A DNA stretch of 64,000 nucleotides, from the NCBI GenBank assembly GCA_033026295.1, contig CM065181.1, positions 5,055,001 to 5,119,000 on the forward strand, read 5' to 3'. This DNA comes from Channa striata (Eukaryota > Chordata > Actinopteri > Anabantiformes > Channidae). This document shows, piece after piece, positions 62,700-64,000 of the stretch; positions within the stretch are counted from its first letter, which is position 1, and the number at the start of each line of letters is the position of its first letter. A program made the translations under genes and the position numbers. The notes below the pieces were generated by a model that searched no databases, was not told the DNA's origin, and saw only the letters and a program-made list of their open reading frames with translations.

Positions 62700-64000
62700 C
62701 TTTTTACATAACGAACAAACAACAACATCGTGTTGCTTTCACAAATGAAATAAGCAGAACAATATTTTACCCAAAGTGGAAAATTATATGCGATTACATG
62801 AAAGACATTACTGTGATTACTCTAATGGTGGCCTAACTACAATAAGATTAGTTCAGCTAGAATGCTGAAGCAGCTATTTGATTGGTAGACAAAACCAGAC
62901 AATATAAGATGAAGATTAATACCCAGGTTGAGGTCAGGTTACTCTTATGATCGTAGGTAGTATCATGAGAAAGACAAAAATAGAAGCTACACTGTGTAAG
63001 TGTGAAAGTTTCATTAGTGCTGCTAAGTGAAAGATCTAAAATGTCTATACTGATGTGCACAGTTCTGTAAAGAGGCAACATTAGTAGCTACCACTGTGTA
63101 AATAATTTGTCATCAGTTATAGAAATCTAAAAGCTCTATGTTACTATGGCACCGTACCGTAGCAAACCATAAACAGTAGCTTAAGGCATGCAGTCAGAAG
63201 TATTAACAATTTGTGCAAGGATTATTACACAAAAGTAACATAACACAAAAATAACATCACCCTAAACTGTTTGCATTTCTGTAAACTTTTTTTAAGTGTC
63301 AGCAGAACAGAGCATTAAAGAAAAAGCAAGTAAAGAAAACTTATGAGTTTGATACTGCTCACTACTCTGATGTAAGACACAGACTTGATTTCAAAATAAA
63401 GGATCATTCATTTCCAAGTATCATACATTATTATATTACATTATTTACATTATTATGATCTGCTCTTTTAGGCTTATTAATCAAAGTTCTTGGAACATCA
63501 ACAACTCCTTACCTTTGCTCCCTTTCCTAAAAACTCTTCATAACAACCCACTCCTTTGTCACTAATTATAGATATTATTGTTATAATTATTTTATTAAAG
63601 TAAACCCATGCAAACAAGGGACATGTGGCTAAAGTGGTTACCCATTGTTTTCGTTTTTCTTTAACCAAGTGTAGTGTGTCCTTATTCACTAACATGTGCG
63701 TTGTGGGAAATGAAAAACATCCTTGAGAAGAACAACTTTTTTGAGTTTTTTACTTCAACTGGTGGTCTTTCATTTCCCTGGTTGTCTGTCAAGAACTCTT
63801 TAAGTCCATGTTTCTATTTTTGACTTCAGTAAGGTTCTGATTCCTTCTCCTATAGTGTCTTGTTCATGTCTTGTGTCTTCTCATTTGTTCCTGCGGCAGT
63901 GGTGTAATCTGAACTTTACACTGGTGGTCTGTCATATGTTTCATAATTTGGGACAGTGGTGTTGACTTTCTTTAAACTAGCTAGGGCTGATTAGGTGTCA
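62700..64000. other. Intergenic sequence to the window end, no gene seen
   Basis: AT-rich with ATT/TAC low-complexity runs near 63425-63460. No supported exon, RNA gene or named repeat. Confidence 0.6.

Overview
This window is vertebrate nuclear DNA, almost certainly from a teleost fish and probably a percomorph. The protein-coding sequence sits in many short exons with GT-AG introns. The non-coding sequence carries repeat families I recognise from fish genomes: Tc1/mariner relics, L2/Rex-like LINE tails, a TACCGTATTTT-ended MITE, 'AAGTAAAAGTA' repeats, and the 'ATCCAAAGCGACTTACA' and 'CTTTATTGTCATT' repeats. No prokaryotic features, CRISPR arrays, rRNA or confident tRNA genes are present. 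Layout from left to right: (1) 944-21046, plus strand: the 3' five coding exons of an ST3Gal1/2-type alpha-2,3-sialyltransferase. Its transmembrane exon lies left of the window, and a 15.5 kb intron follows the first visible exon. (2) 21047 to about 26640: 3' UTR and intergenic DNA with microsatellites and a broken LINE. (3) About 26650-35830, plus strand: parp10, a mono-ADP-ribosyltransferase of about 1,199 residues with an open frame through ten coding exons and a non-coding first exon in a GC-rich, ISRE-bearing promoter region. (4) About 37050-49700, plus strand: cpsf1, the 160 kDa scaffold of the mRNA 3'-end cleavage and polyadenylation specificity factor, in 37 coding exons. Two of these exons carry single-base frame disruptions in this sequence. 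(5) About 49930-57960, minus strand: adck5, a mitochondrial UbiB-type atypical kinase of about 578 residues in 15 coding exons with an open frame. It lies tail to tail with cpsf1. (6) 58150-64000: intergenic DNA with repeats and one strong hairpin. The human orthologues of these genes all lie on chromosome 8q24 (ST3GAL1 in 8q24.22; PARP10, CPSF1 and ADCK5 in 8q24.3), so the block looks like conserved vertebrate synteny. The four genes do not form one pathway: they are a Golgi glycosyltransferase, an interferon-related ADP-ribosyltransferase, an RNA 3'-processing scaffold and a mitochondrial kinase-like protein. I did not find a convincing new biological system. The observations most worth a second look are: the two indels in cpsf1; a GC-AG intron in cpsf1; a perfect-core ISRE beside parp10 exon 1; a PIP-box match in fish parp10; a splice choice that sets the adck5 N-terminus; a hydrophobic C-terminal tail on the sialyltransferase; and a hairpin near 62.64 kb. 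Exon limits were read by eye from splice consensus, reading phase and remembered family sequences; no alignment was run.
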